Shown: positions 16,784 through 24,925, numbered from the stretch's first letter. The stretch: DNA of 64,000 nucleotides from JAIBJN01 sp963830885 (GCA_963830885.1 CAWHOA010000028.1:62001-126000), one strand, 5' to 3'. Notes: generated from the sequence alone by a model not told the origin. Program-made: numbers and translations.

Positions 16784-17446
16784 GTGGACTGGGACGAGCA
16801 CGCCGAGCGGGAGGAGGCGCGCTACGCGGACGGGCTCGCGCGCCTGCCGGCCGACCCCGACGGGCGGCAGAAGCAGCTCGTTCGAGTGGCGATGGCGGCC
16901 ACCGGGGCCGGGCTCGCTCGGCTGATGCAGGGACGCCGGGCTGAGGCGGCCGGTTGGCTCGCGCGCTCGGCCGAACGCTTCCGCGAAAGCTACTCCGACG
17001 CGCCGCCGGAGAGCTGGGGGCGGCCGATCGGAGCGATCAAGGCGCGGGTGCTCGCCGGCGACCGCGAGGGCGCCGCGGGGGACGCCGGCTGGGCCCTCGA
17101 GCAGGAGCCGGCCGGGTCGGAGTCGCCGATCGGCCGGTATGCGGCCGTGCTCGCGCTGCTCGTCCTCGAGCGGGATGCAGACGCCCTGCCGCTTGCAGAG
17201 GGTCTGTGCCGTGAGCCGGAGGCGGCCTTTCCTCCTGCGGTTGCCGAGGCGCTCGGCGCGCTCGCGGCGGGCGATGCGGCCCGCTACCGGGACGGCGTGC
17301 GCCAGGTCCTCGCCTCGTTCGAGGGGCGGGACGCCTACCTCGAGGACATCCCGGTCGCGGACACGGTCGTCGTGCTGGAAGCGCTCGCCGCGCGTCGCGG
17401 CCTGGCGGCGGGCCTCACCTCGCCCTTGCTCCCTCCGGGGAGCTAG
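16784..17446 (+). CDS. Hypothetical alpha-helical protein
   Basis: 220 residues, GTG start, divergent from the helicase with a 218-bp gap that shows no clear promoter. The sequence is almost all helical and Ala-rich, with TPR-like features (GRRAEAAGWLARSAERFRES, AGDREGAAGDAGWALE). No signal peptide, TM segment or catalytic motif is seen. I do not recognise the family. Its 3' end overlaps the convergent gene by 4 bp. Confidence 0.7.
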   Translation: MDWDEHAEREEARYADGLARLPADPDGRQKQLVRVAMAATGAGLARLMQGRRAEAAGWLARSAERFRESYSDAPPESWGRPIGAIKARVLAGDREGAAGDAGWALEQEPAGSESPIGRYAAVLALLVLERDADALPLAEGLCREPEAAFPPAVAEALGALAAGDAARYRDGVRQVLASFEGRDAYLEDIPVADTVVVLEALAARRGLAAGLTSPLLPPGS

Positions 17447-18129
17447 GCGTCGTCGTCCGAGAGCTCCGCGATGTCCACGGAGACGATCGTGTCGGGCTTG
17501 AGGAAGCGGCCGCTCACGAAGGGCCACTCGTCGGAGTCGGCGTCGGCGACCTGACTCATGATCGTCCTCGCCTCGAGCTTGGCTGCGGCCTGGTCCGGGA
17601 AGTCCCCGGCCTCGACGCGCTCGCCGTTCGTGAGGCGGATGGTCATGCGCCACATCGTGGACGTCTCTGCCGGCGGTTCGAAGGCCTGGGGCGCAGGCTC
17701 GGGCTCCTCGGCGGCAGGCGGGTACGGAGCCGGGAGAGGCGCTGGAGGCTGCGGCAGGGGGACAGGCTCGGCGGAGGTGGGCGGCTTGAAGGCGGCCGGC
17801 GGCAGGAAGACGAACGCGGGCTCCTGGGCGATCTCCGGCTCCGGCTCGACCTCCTGCTCCGGCGCGGCGTCCGGCTCGAGCGCGGCCGGCTCCGGCGCGA
17901 AGGCCGGCTCGGTCACACGGAGCGGCTCGTACGCGACGAGGGGCTCGACGGGAGGGGGAGCGGAAGCCCTCTGCGGTGGCCAGCCGACGGGCTCCGGGAG
18001 GAGGGGCGGCTCGGGCGCCGCGGTCGGCTCGCCGGCGGTGGGGGGCTCGTAGGCTTCGGGGACGACCGGGTCGGGGACCGGCGTCGGCTCGGCGAGGAGC
18101 AGGGGCTCAGGCTCAGGGCTCGACGGCAA
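17443..18129 (-). CDS. C-terminal part of a Pro/Glu-rich protein (split from the MshEN gene)
   Basis: A TTG-started frame of 228 codons. The first ~155 residues are low-complexity Pro/Glu/Ala (EPEPLLLAEPTPVPDP...). The last ~70 form a compact domain beginning WRMTIRLTNGERVEAGDF and ending DIAELSDDDA. The Pro/Glu tract continues exactly the tract that ends the upstream gene: removing one C from the CCC at 18116-18118 joins the two frames as VEPEPEPLL with no stop. I read this as the C-terminal half of one ~500-residue protein, separated by a consensus error or a real frameshift. The function of the C-terminal domain is unknown. Confidence 0.6.
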   Translation of the reverse strand: MPSSPEPEPLLLAEPTPVPDPVVPEAYEPPTAGEPTAAPEPPLLPEPVGWPPQRASAPPPVEPLVAYEPLRVTEPAFAPEPAALEPDAAPEQEVEPEPEIAQEPAFVFLPPAAFKPPTSAEPVPLPQPPAPLPAPYPPAAEEPEPAPQAFEPPAETSTMWRMTIRLTNGERVEAGDFPDQAAAKLEARTIMSQVADADSDEWPFVSGRFLKPDTIVSVDIAELSDDDA

Positions 18130-18967
18130 CGAACGGCTCGGGCTCGGCGGTAGCGACCGGCTCGGGCTCGGGAGCTGCGACCGGCTCAGGCTCGGGCTTC
18201 GCGAGTGGCTCGACGTCGAGGGGCTCGACGCTGAAAGGGTCGTCGGGTACCGGAACCCAGCGCGCTTCCGGCGAGGCGTCGAGGTCCGTGAGCGCCGGCG
18301 GGAGCTCGGGCTCCGGCGTGGCCTCCACCTCGGCCGCGAACGGCGCGGGCTCCTGCGGAGCGGCGGCCTCGTGGTCGTGGGCGGACGGCGGCGCGATCAG
18401 GTCGGCGTCGGCGGGCGCGTAGCCATTGCGATGCTCGATGTGGGACACGGGCTCCTCCTTGGCCGGCGCGGGCGGCGAGGCCGCCTCGGGCGAGGCCGTC
18501 TCGGGTGGGGGGAGCGGCCGGGAGTACACGTCGGCCGCGATCTCGGCAAGCTCGCCAGGGGCCGAGACGACGAAGCGCGCGTCGTCGCGGCCGAGCGCCT
18601 CGCGGATGTTCCGCATCAGCACGTCGTCCGTCGGATCGGCGATCGCCACGACCGGGAGCTCGCCGTCGAAGGAGTACGGCAGCGCCCGGAAGAGGCGCGC
18701 CTGCTCCTCGGTGAAGAGGGTCGCGGCCGAAGGGTCGACGATCTGCTCGCGAAGGGTGACGAAGTCGAGGCCCTTCTGCCCTGCCAGGAGGCGGGCCAGG
18801 TCGATCTCGGAGATGAGGCCACGCTCCGTGAGAATCTCGCCGAGGCGCTTGCCGGTCTTCACGCCCTCCTCGAGGGCGCTCTCGATCGTCTCCGCGGGCA
18901 GGAGGCCGGCCCGGAAGATCAGGGTGCCCAGCGGGGCGTCGGGACGTTCGCGGAGGGGAGTGCTCAC
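18113..18967 (-). CDS. MshEN (GspE N-terminal) domain protein, Pro/Glu-rich, possible c-di-GMP receptor
   Basis: GTG start at 18967 with GGAG ~6 nt upstream. Residues ~10-150 match the T2SS ATPase N-terminal (MshEN) module: LGTLIFRAGLLPAETIESAL, RLGEILTERGLISEIDLARLLAGQKGLDFVTL. This repeated amphipathic unit binds cyclic di-GMP in MshE-type ATPases. A second half ends in VVAIADPTDD, as in GspE_N. No ATPase domain follows; instead there is a long Pro/Glu/Ala linker that runs into the next frame. The stand-alone MshEN domain may link second-messenger level to secretion or pilus function, but the pilus operon is ~9 kb away, so this is inference. Confidence 0.7.
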   Translation of the reverse strand: MSTPLRERPDAPLGTLIFRAGLLPAETIESALEEGVKTGKRLGEILTERGLISEIDLARLLAGQKGLDFVTLREQIVDPSAATLFTEEQARLFRALPYSFDGELPVVAIADPTDDVLMRNIREALGRDDARFVVSAPGELAEIAADVYSRPLPPPETASPEAASPPAPAKEEPVSHIEHRNGYAPADADLIAPPSAHDHEAAAPQEPAPFAAEVEATPEPELPPALTDLDASPEARWVPVPDDPFSVEPLDVEPLAKPEPEPVAAPEPEPVATAEPEPFVAVEP

Positions 18968-19101
18968 AGGCTCTCCGTCACTCCGCGCAGCCGTGCCGCG
19001 CGGGTCGCCAGGGGGTTGAGTCGTGTCCACTTCATAAGCCGCAGAGGGAGCGGCCTTCCGCTCCGTGCTGGTCTGAGTATCGTCCGATCCGCTGAGCGGG
19101 T

Positions 19102-19121
19102 TATCACCCTCCCGGGTGATA
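19102..19121. other. Inverted repeat between the ZIP and MshEN genes
   Basis: TATCACCC-TCCC-GGGTGATA, a perfect 8-bp stem with a 4-base loop. It lies 35 bp past the stop of the ZIP gene and ~135 bp before the MshEN start, both on the minus strand. With no T-tract it is a weak terminator candidate; an operator for the MshEN gene is equally possible. Confidence 0.4.
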
Positions 19122-19155
19122 CCGAGTGGCTCTATGCCGTTTCGTAGGGGGCCCG

Positions 19156-20370
19156 TCAGACGAGCAGGCCTGTGGCGTACATGAGCGCGAGCCCGGCCAG
19201 GAAGCCGCCGACGGCATACCCGGACGTGAGCCCACCGGGCGCGCGGCGCGCGACGTAGCGCACCACTTCGACGACCACCTGCAGCGCCGCGCCGGCGGCG
19301 ATGGAGAAGAAGAGGACGGCGAGGACGTCGTTGGTGAGGTACCCGCCGATCCACGCACCGAAGATCGTCGGTGCGCCTGCGACGAGCACGAGCGCCGTAA
19401 GGCGCCCAGGCCGGGCGGCTCCCCCTCGGCGGCCGGTGCGGCGATCCCCAGCCCCTCCGTGACGTTGTGGAGCATGAACCCGACGATGAGGAACGTCCCG
19501 AGCGTCAGCTCTCCGAGCGCGAACGAGCTTCCGACAGCGAGGCCCTCGCCGAGGTTGTGGACGCCGATCCCGACGGCGACGAGGGTCGCCAGGGCGAGCC
19601 CGCCGAGCGTGCCGCCCTTCGCGGCGCCCGCGCGGCCGAGCCGCTGCGAGAGGAAGGTCAGGGCGAGGTAGCTCGCGGCGACGCCGAGGACGACCAGCCC
19701 CGTCCCGCCCAGGGCGCCGGGCAAGCGCCGCCTGCAGCTCCAGCGCCTCGGTCAGCGCCTCGATCGCGAGGAAGGTCAGGAGCCCGCCGGTCAGGGCCAT
19801 GAATGCCGCCAGCCACTCGGGCCGTGCGCGCCTGAGCGACGGAAGCCAGAGCAGGCCGAGCGCCACCGGGACGATGCCGACGAGGGCGCCGATGATGGCG
19901 TAGCCGAGGAAGCCCCCCGGGCTCGGCTCGGGCGTCTCCACCGCAGCCGCGATCTCGTGCGTCGTCTGGATGCCCGTCGAGCTCGTGACTCCGACTGCGA
20001 TCGGCTCGTCCTCGACCCAGGCATAGGGGACGACGATGGTGGCCGAGCGCAGGCGCCCGAGCGTGGCTGGGCCGTCGACGGTGAAGGGGACGATCGCGTC
20101 GTCCACGGTCACCGTGGCGATGGTCAGATCCTCGCGCTGCGGGTTCGTCACCCGGATCCGGATCTCGCCCGGCGAGAACTCGACCCGGCGGACGTCGAAG
20201 GCGTCGGGCGGCGGCGGGTTTTCCCCGACCAGCTCGAGCAGGGAGCCGCCGCGCGCGGCGAAGAGCGAGACGACGGCGACGAGCAGGACGATGGGGACGA
20301 GCGCCCACAGGCGCCAGCGCAGCGATTCATTGCGCCGCGGGCTCTGCTCGGCGGCCGAGTGGGCTTCCAT
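19156..20370 (-). CDS. ZIP family metal transporter, frame broken by two compensating indels
   Basis: The ATG at 20370 is preceded by GGAGAGG at good spacing, favouring it over a GTG at 20442. Order: short cytoplasmic end, one TM, a ~115-residue extracellular beta-rich domain (FSPGEIRIRVTNPQ...), then the ZIP helices. The main frame is open throughout, but between ~19724 and ~19402 the ZIP sequence lies in another frame. That segment carries the metal-site motifs HNLGEG and HNVTEG. One extra base (AA at 19723-19724 on the plus strand) and one missing base near 19401-19402 explain it. Restored, this is an intact ZIP permease for Zn, Fe or Mn. It follows the multicopper oxidase in one operon. 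Confidence 0.75.
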   Translation of the reverse strand: MEAHSAAEQSPRRNESLRWRLWALVPIVLLVAVVSLFAARGGSLLELVGENPPPPDAFDVRRVEFSPGEIRIRVTNPQREDLTIATVTVDDAIVPFTVDGPATLGRLRSATIVVPYAWVEDEPIAVGVTSSTGIQTTHEIAAAVETPEPSPGGFLGYAIIGALVGIVPVALGLLWLPSLRRARPEWLAAFMALTGGLLTFLAIEALTEALELQAALARRPGRDGAGRPRRRRELPRPDLPLAAARPRGRREGRHARRARPGDPRRRRDRRPQPRRGPRCRKLVRARRADARDVPHRRVHAPQRHGGAGDRRTGRRGGAARPGRLTALVLVAGAPTIFGAWIGGYLTNDVLAVLFFSIAAGAALQVVVEVVRYVARRAPGGLTSGYAVGGFLAGLALMYATGLLV

Positions 20371-20443
20371 CAGTGCCTCTCCAGGTGATGCTGCTGTGCT
20401 GTCGCGGGGCAGAAGTGCGGAATGCATCGGCTGGTGGGGCACC

Positions 20444-21442
20444 TCAGTCGGAGACCTCGAAGAAGCCCATCCAGCCGAGCTCGGCGAACTCGGACTGGTG
20501 CGCGTGGAACATGAAGTTCCCCGTGTTGGCGAAGTCGATCTCGATGATCCCGCGCTGGCCCTGGCAGAGCATGACCGTGTCCGTGTACTCGAACGTGTCG
20601 CTCGTCCCGGTCGGGTAGTAGCGGAAGAAGTCGCCGTGGAGGTGGAACGAGTTGACCAGATCGAACTCGGTCAGATTGGCGAGGTAGATGCGCACCGTCT
20701 GGGAGCGCTTCACCTTGATCGGGTAGCGCGCGTAGTAGAAGGCGGGCCCGTTCACCGCGTAGAAGTTGTTCTCGCCGTCGCCATCGGTGTCGAACGCGTT
20801 CATCACCATCACCAGCTCCTGCGCGGGCGGCCGCGGCTCGGGCGGGTCGATGATGAACGCGCCGTAGAGGCCCTTGTGGATGTGCTTCTTGAGCGGGGTG
20901 GCGTGGCAGTGGTAGAGGTGCATCCCGTACGGGCGCGCCGGGAACTCGTACGTGAAGCTCCCGCCCGGCTCGACGATCTCGAAGACCCCGTCCATGTTCG
21001 CCGGGTGGATTCCGTGGAAGTGGATCGTGTGAGGATGGCCGCCGCCGTTTCGAAACTCGACCCGCAGGATGTCGTCCTCCGTCGCACGGATCACCGGGCC
21101 GGGTGCGGTGCCGTTGTACGTCCACGCCGGGTAGAAGACGCCCTTGGCGACCTCGATCTCCGTGTCCTGCGCGAGCAGCGTGTACTCGCGGACGCGGCCG
21201 GGCTGATGCGGCAGTGCGGCCGGCGGGTACGTGACCGCGTCGAGGTCGTTCGGGCCGCCCGGAGCGGGCGCCGCCTCGCCGATCATGGCGGCATGCCCCA
21301 TCGCCGGGTGCTCCGTGCCCATGTGCGTGGCCTCGAGCTCCCTCCGGCCGGCCAGGGCCATTCCGGCGAACGGCGCGGCCGCGACGACGGGGGCGACGCC
21401 CGCGATCAGCTGGCGCCGGCTCAGTCCACGAGGCTTAGACAT
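20444..21442 (-). CDS. Exported multicopper oxidase domain protein
   Basis: A 332-residue two-cupredoxin protein with an N-terminal twin-arginine-like signal (GLSRRQLIAGVAPVVAAAP). Copper-ligand motifs appear in order: HTIHFHGIHP, YHCHATPLKKHIHKG, SFHLHGDFFRY and MFHAHQSEFAE. The HCH motif places it with multicopper oxidases rather than nitrite reductases. A His/Met-rich N-terminal stretch (THMGTEHPAMGHAAM) may gather copper. Likely oxidises metal ions or phenolics outside the membrane. The ATG at 21442 lies inside an operator-like palindrome, and the stop is 73 bp before the ZIP start, so the two are one operon linking metal oxidation to uptake. Confidence 0.85.
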   Translation of the reverse strand: MSKPRGLSRRQLIAGVAPVVAAAPFAGMALAGRRELEATHMGTEHPAMGHAAMIGEAAPAPGGPNDLDAVTYPPAALPHQPGRVREYTLLAQDTEIEVAKGVFYPAWTYNGTAPGPVIRATEDDILRVEFRNGGGHPHTIHFHGIHPANMDGVFEIVEPGGSFTYEFPARPYGMHLYHCHATPLKKHIHKGLYGAFIIDPPEPRPPAQELVMVMNAFDTDGDGENNFYAVNGPAFYYARYPIKVKRSQTVRIYLANLTEFDLVNSFHLHGDFFRYYPTGTSDTFEYTDTVMLCQGQRGIIEIDFANTGNFMFHAHQSEFAELGWMGFFEVSD

Positions 21443-21462
21443 GTCTAAATCATAGTTTAGAC
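21435..21462. promoter_or_regulatory. Operator with three TTAGAC/GTCTAA half-sites
   Basis: Perfect dyad TTAGACATGTCTAA at 21435-21448, overlapping the oxidase start codon. It is followed by a second dyad, GTCTAAA-N6-TTTAGAC at 21443-21462, that shares the middle half-site. The AT-rich block stands out in GC-rich DNA and occupies the 49-bp space between two divergent genes. The pattern resembles binding sites of DtxR/MntR-type metal-dependent repressors, which suits the metal-handling operon. The regulator is not in this window and its identity is inferred. Confidence 0.6.
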
Positions 21463-21491
21463 GCGCGTGCCCGGGCAAGACGCGGCAACCT

Positions 21492-22124
21492 ATGACCGGA
21501 GACGCATTGACGATTGCCTTCTGCGACGAGACGGACTTCGGATTCGGCTGGATCGCATCCGAGCCGGAGCTGCTCCAGCGGGCCTCGCACGCGCTCGCCG
21601 TGGAGGGGCGGGTGTGGCTCGTCGACCCCGTGGACGGACCCGGGGTGGAGGAGCGCGTCCGTGCGCTCGGGGAGCCGGCGGGCGTCCTCCAGCTGATCGA
21701 CCGCCACGATCGAGACTGCGCGGAGCTCGCCGGGCGGCTCGGCGCGCCGCTCCACCGCGTACCGCTCGGCGGCGTGCCGGGCTCGCCGCTCGAAGCGCGG
21801 AAGATCCTCGACGCCCCCGGCTGGCACGAGGTCGCGCTCTGGTGGGAGGCCCGGAGCGTCCTGGTCTGCGCCGAGGCGCTCGGGACGGTCCCGTACTTCC
21901 GCGGCCCGGACGAGACGCTCGGCGTCCATCCGTTTCTGCGGCTCTACCAGCCGAGGGGTCTCAGGGACATGGCCAAGTGCCTGGCACCGGAGCACATCCT
22001 CGTCGGCCACGGGGAGGGCGTCCACGGCGAGGTCGCTGCGCCCGCGCTCGCGCAGGCCGTGCGCGGCGCGCGACGGGCGACGCCGCGCTGGCTCAGCCAC
22101 CAGCTACACAGGAGGAAGCGATGA
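21492..22124 (+). CDS. Metallo-beta-lactamase-fold-like protein lacking the metal motif
   Basis: A 210-residue protein, divergent from the multicopper oxidase. The order of elements recalls the MBL fold: an early strand/turn (RVWLVDPVDGPGVEE), then VLQLIDRHDRDCAELAGRLGAP where HxHxDH would be expected, and a late ILVGHGEGVHGE. Only one histidine of the HxHxDH motif remains, so hydrolase activity is doubtful. It overlaps the redoxin gene by 4 bp (ATGA), so they are coupled. No Shine-Dalgarno precedes its ATG. Assignment is tentative. Confidence 0.6.
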   Translation: MTGDALTIAFCDETDFGFGWIASEPELLQRASHALAVEGRVWLVDPVDGPGVEERVRALGEPAGVLQLIDRHDRDCAELAGRLGAPLHRVPLGGVPGSPLEARKILDAPGWHEVALWWEARSVLVCAEALGTVPYFRGPDETLGVHPFLRLYQPRGLRDMAKCLAPEHILVGHGEGVHGEVAAPALAQAVRGARRATPRWLSHQLHRRKR

Positions 22125-22912
22125 GAGACGACCTCGTCCCCGGCAACCCGTTCCCCGATCTGCACCTTCCCGACACGACCGGCCGGGAGGTCGCGCTCAG
22201 CGAGATCGCTCGGGGCCAGCCGCTCGTGCTCGCGTTCGTCCGCGGGTGGTGGTGCCCGAAAGAGCAGGTGCGCCTGCAGAATCTCGTCGGCTTCCAGGAG
22301 GAGCTCCAGCGCGAGCTCGGGCGGCTGGCCGTCGTCACGATCGACGAGCCCTACGTCAACGGGGCCTTCCGAGCCGGCCTCGGAGGCGCGTTCCCGTTCC
22401 TCTCCGACGTCGACCGGCGGGTCGCGGAGGAGCTCGATCTCCTCGAGCTGACCGACGAGACCCACCTGCCCTTCCTCCCGTTCACCTTCGTGCTCGACTC
22501 GCGCCTCGTGATCTCGAGGATCTGGTGCGGGTTCTGGTACTGGGGCAACCCGACCATCGAGGAGCTCCGCCTGGCGCTGCGCGAGATCGCCGCGGCCGAG
22601 CAGCCCAGCTTCGACCCGCAGGCGGTCTGGGAGACGGGGGGCTCGGCGCCGCCCGACGCGGGGATCGACGCGCCGGTCGTCTGGATCCGGGAGAGCTCGG
22701 GCGGGCACGAGCTCTGGCGCGGCGTCCACGAAGGGCCGGTCCCGGAGGTCGGCGACGAGCTCGGCCGCTCGCCGGTCGACGGCCGAGCCTGGGTCGTTCG
22801 CCGTCTGGAGGAGGCCGGCGGCCGCGTCGCGATCCACCTCAGCAAGGAGGGTCCCACGGGCGATCCCCGCCTCGTCGGCCACCACATGACTGCCGGCCCT
22901 CGCGTGCCGTAG
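22121..22912 (+). CDS. AhpC/TSA-type redoxin (peroxiredoxin-like)
   Basis: A 263-residue protein with an AGGAGGAA Shine-Dalgarno before its ATG. Residues ~1-165 form a thioredoxin-like redoxin fold: NPFPDLHLPDTTGREVALS, then LAFVRGWWCPKEQVRLQNL with one candidate peroxidatic cysteine and no CxxC partner, then FPFLSDVDRRVAEEL. A ~90-residue C-terminal extension is unassigned. It may reduce peroxides or act as a bacterioferritin-comigratory-type protein. It is coupled to the upstream MBL-like gene. Confidence 0.75.
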   Translation: MRDDLVPGNPFPDLHLPDTTGREVALSEIARGQPLVLAFVRGWWCPKEQVRLQNLVGFQEELQRELGRLAVVTIDEPYVNGAFRAGLGGAFPFLSDVDRRVAEELDLLELTDETHLPFLPFTFVLDSRLVISRIWCGFWYWGNPTIEELRLALREIAAAEQPSFDPQAVWETGGSAPPDAGIDAPVVWIRESSGGHELWRGVHEGPVPEVGDELGRSPVDGRAWVVRRLEEAGGRVAIHLSKEGPTGDPRLVGHHMTAGPRVP

Positions 22913-22922
22913 AGTCCCGACG

Positions 22923-23501
22923 TTGACGCGGAAGGTCGCCGCCGCCCTTCGGCCGCTCGCAGGCTGCCTGGCGGCAGGGCTCGCGGTCGGGGTCGTGATT
23001 GCCGGCCTCGGGTCGCGCCTCGTCATGCGCCTCCTCGCCGTCGCCGACCCGGACGCGCGCGGGTCCTTCACGGAGAACGGCAACCAGGTAGGGGACATCA
23101 CCCTCGGCGGCACCCTCGGGCTCGTCACGTTCGTCGGCATCCCCATCGGCTTCCTCGCCGGGCTGATCGTCTTCGCCGTCCGCCGCTGGCTCCCGGCGGG
23201 GCAGCCGTGGCGCGGGCTCGCGTTCTCGGCGGTCCTCCTCGCCTTGCTCGGCGGCACAGTGATCGACCCGGACAACATCGACTTCCGCCTGCTGGAGCCC
23301 GCCGGTCTGGCGATCGCGCTCTTCGGGCTGCTCTTCCTCGCCGCGGGCTTCTGGCTCCCCCTGCTGGCCGACCGCTGGGGCCCGGGCGTGCCGCGCTTCC
23401 TCTACCGGACGGACGTCACCATCGGCGGCGGCGTCGTCATCGCGGTCGTCGTCGTCATCGGCCTGGTCCAGGTCGGCCGGGACATCGCAGAGCTGGTCTA
23501 A
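22923..23501 (+). CDS. Hypothetical four-TM membrane protein
   Basis: 192 residues from a TTG at 22923. About four hydrophobic helices: AGCLAAGLAVGVVIAGLG, a pair around GTLGLVTFVGIPIGFLAGLIVF, LAIALFGLLFLAAGFWLPLL, and a last VVIAVVVVIGLVQVG. A loop containing DPDARGSFTENGNQVGDITL faces one side of the membrane. No family recognised. Its last ~46 bases and following 6 bases are duplicated 64 bp downstream. Confidence 0.65.
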   Translation: MTRKVAAALRPLAGCLAAGLAVGVVIAGLGSRLVMRLLAVADPDARGSFTENGNQVGDITLGGTLGLVTFVGIPIGFLAGLIVFAVRRWLPAGQPWRGLAFSAVLLALLGGTVIDPDNIDFRLLEPAGLAIALFGLLFLAAGFWLPLLADRWGPGVPRFLYRTDVTIGGGVVIAVVVVIGLVQVGRDIAELV

Positions 23502-23571
23502 CCGCGCCTGACTCCTGGCCATCGGCCTAGTCCAGTTCGGCCGGGACATCGCAGAGCTGGTCTAACCGCGC
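23456..23571. repeat. Imperfect direct repeat duplicating the 3' end of the membrane-protein gene
   Basis: A 52-bp unit at 23456-23507 recurs at 23520-23571 with only a few mismatches. The unit covers the last ~15 codons of the membrane-protein gene, its TAA stop and the following CCGCGC. The second copy is non-coding and lies 12 bp after the first. The rest of 23572-23653 shows no feature. Confidence 0.85.
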
Positions 23572-23653
23572 GGCGGCTGGTGCCTCCTCGCAGGCGGGGA
23601 CGCGGGATACGCGCGGTCGCCGGCGTAGCCGAGCTGGCGCGCTGACGTTCGCC

Positions 23654-24925
23654 TCAGTCCGCTGCCAGGCGGGCGATCGTCTTCGCCGCGAGGAGGTCGA
23701 GCGCCCGCACCGACAGCTCCAGGTGCTCGGGCTTCGTGTCCTCCAGCTTGGTGTGCGAGAGGCCGCGGAGGCTCTGGACGAAGAGCATGACCGTGGGGAC
23801 GCCGGCGCGCGCGACCTCGGCGGCGTCGTGGAGCGGCCCGCTCGGCAGGCGGTGCGACTGCCCCGCCACGTCCGTGACGGCTTCGTCGGCCAGCTCGATC
23901 AGCTCCTCGTCGAACAGGATCGGGTCGATGCGCCAGATCTGCTCCCACTCGACCTCCACGTCCTCCTCGCGCGCGAAGCGCTCGCTTGCCTCCTTCGCCT
24001 CGGCGAGCATGGCCGCGACCTTGCCGGCGTCCAGGTGGCGCTGGTCGAGGAGCACGGTGGCCGTCTCGACCACCGAGGTCACGATCCCAGGCTTCGTCAC
24101 GCAGCTCCCCATCGTGCAGACGGCTCCGTCGCCGGTGCGGGCGGCGATCCCGCGGATCTCGAGCGCAAGCTTGGCCGCCGCCGCGAGCGCGTCCCGCCGC
24201 CGGTCCATCGGCGTCGAACCGGCGTGCGCGGCCTGGCCGCGGAAGGTGATCTGGTGGCGCTCGACGCCGAACGTTCCGAGGACGACGCCGAGCGGGAGAT
24301 CCATGCCTTCCAGCACCGGGCCCTGCTCGATGTGAAGCTCGAGGTAGGCGACCGCGTTCGCGAGCTGCGCGCGGGCGTCGAGCGCGCGGTCGAGATCGAC
24401 GCCGTGCTCGGCCAGGGCGTCCTCCCAGCGGATCCCGCCGGCGTCGGTGCGCTCCCGAAGCTCGGCCTGGTCGGCCATGGTCCCCGAGGCGGCGCTCGAG
24501 CCGAACAGCGAGCGGCCGAAGCGCGCTCCCTCCTCGTCGGCCCAGCTGACGAGCCGGACCGTGACCGGCGGCATCCCCTCCTCCGCGATCCGGCGCAGGA
24601 CCTCGACTCCGGCGACGACGTTGAGGGAGCCGTCGAGCCAGCCGCCGTTCGGGACCGAGTCGATGTGGCCGCCGAGCACGAGCGTCCTTTCCGAGGCCCC
24701 GCGCAGCGTGAACCATTGGTTCCCGGCCTCGTCGACCTCCTCCTCGGCGCCGGTCGGCGCGACCTTGCCGGAGAGCCAGCTCTTCGCCGCCTCCCACGTG
24801 TCCGTCCAGGCCACTCGCTGGGCGCCGTCCTCGTCCCCGGTCAGCTCCCGGAGCTCGCGGAGCTCGTCCACCGTGCGGCTCGGTTCCAGCGGCACGGAGG
24901 GAATGTATAGAGTCTCCAGCCTCAT
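23654..24925 (-). CDS. M20-family amidohydrolase (N-carbamoyl-L-amino acid hydrolase/allantoate amidohydrolase-like)
   Basis: A 423-residue metallo-amidohydrolase. Metal-site residues: GGHIDSVPNGGWLDGSLN (His and Asp), SWADEEGARFGRSLFGS (Glu), LELHIEQGPVLE (His), and a C-terminal LPSGPLHDAAE (His). The HIEQG and ARFGxSLFGS motifs are characteristic of the HyuC/AllC/beta-ureidopropionase group rather than the peptidase members. These enzymes cleave N-carbamoyl amino acids or allantoate during ureide and pyrimidine breakdown; the substrate is open. Its ATG (24925-24923) shares a CATG with the ATG of the divergent small gene. Confidence 0.88.
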   Translation of the reverse strand: MRLETLYIPSVPLEPSRTVDELRELRELTGDEDGAQRVAWTDTWEAAKSWLSGKVAPTGAEEEVDEAGNQWFTLRGASERTLVLGGHIDSVPNGGWLDGSLNVVAGVEVLRRIAEEGMPPVTVRLVSWADEEGARFGRSLFGSSAASGTMADQAELRERTDAGGIRWEDALAEHGVDLDRALDARAQLANAVAYLELHIEQGPVLEGMDLPLGVVLGTFGVERHQITFRGQAAHAGSTPMDRRRDALAAAAKLALEIRGIAARTGDGAVCTMGSCVTKPGIVTSVVETATVLLDQRHLDAGKVAAMLAEAKEASERFAREEDVEVEWEQIWRIDPILFDEELIELADEAVTDVAGQSHRLPSGPLHDAAEVARAGVPTVMLFVQSLRGLSHTKLEDTKPEHLELSVRALDLLAAKTIARLAAD

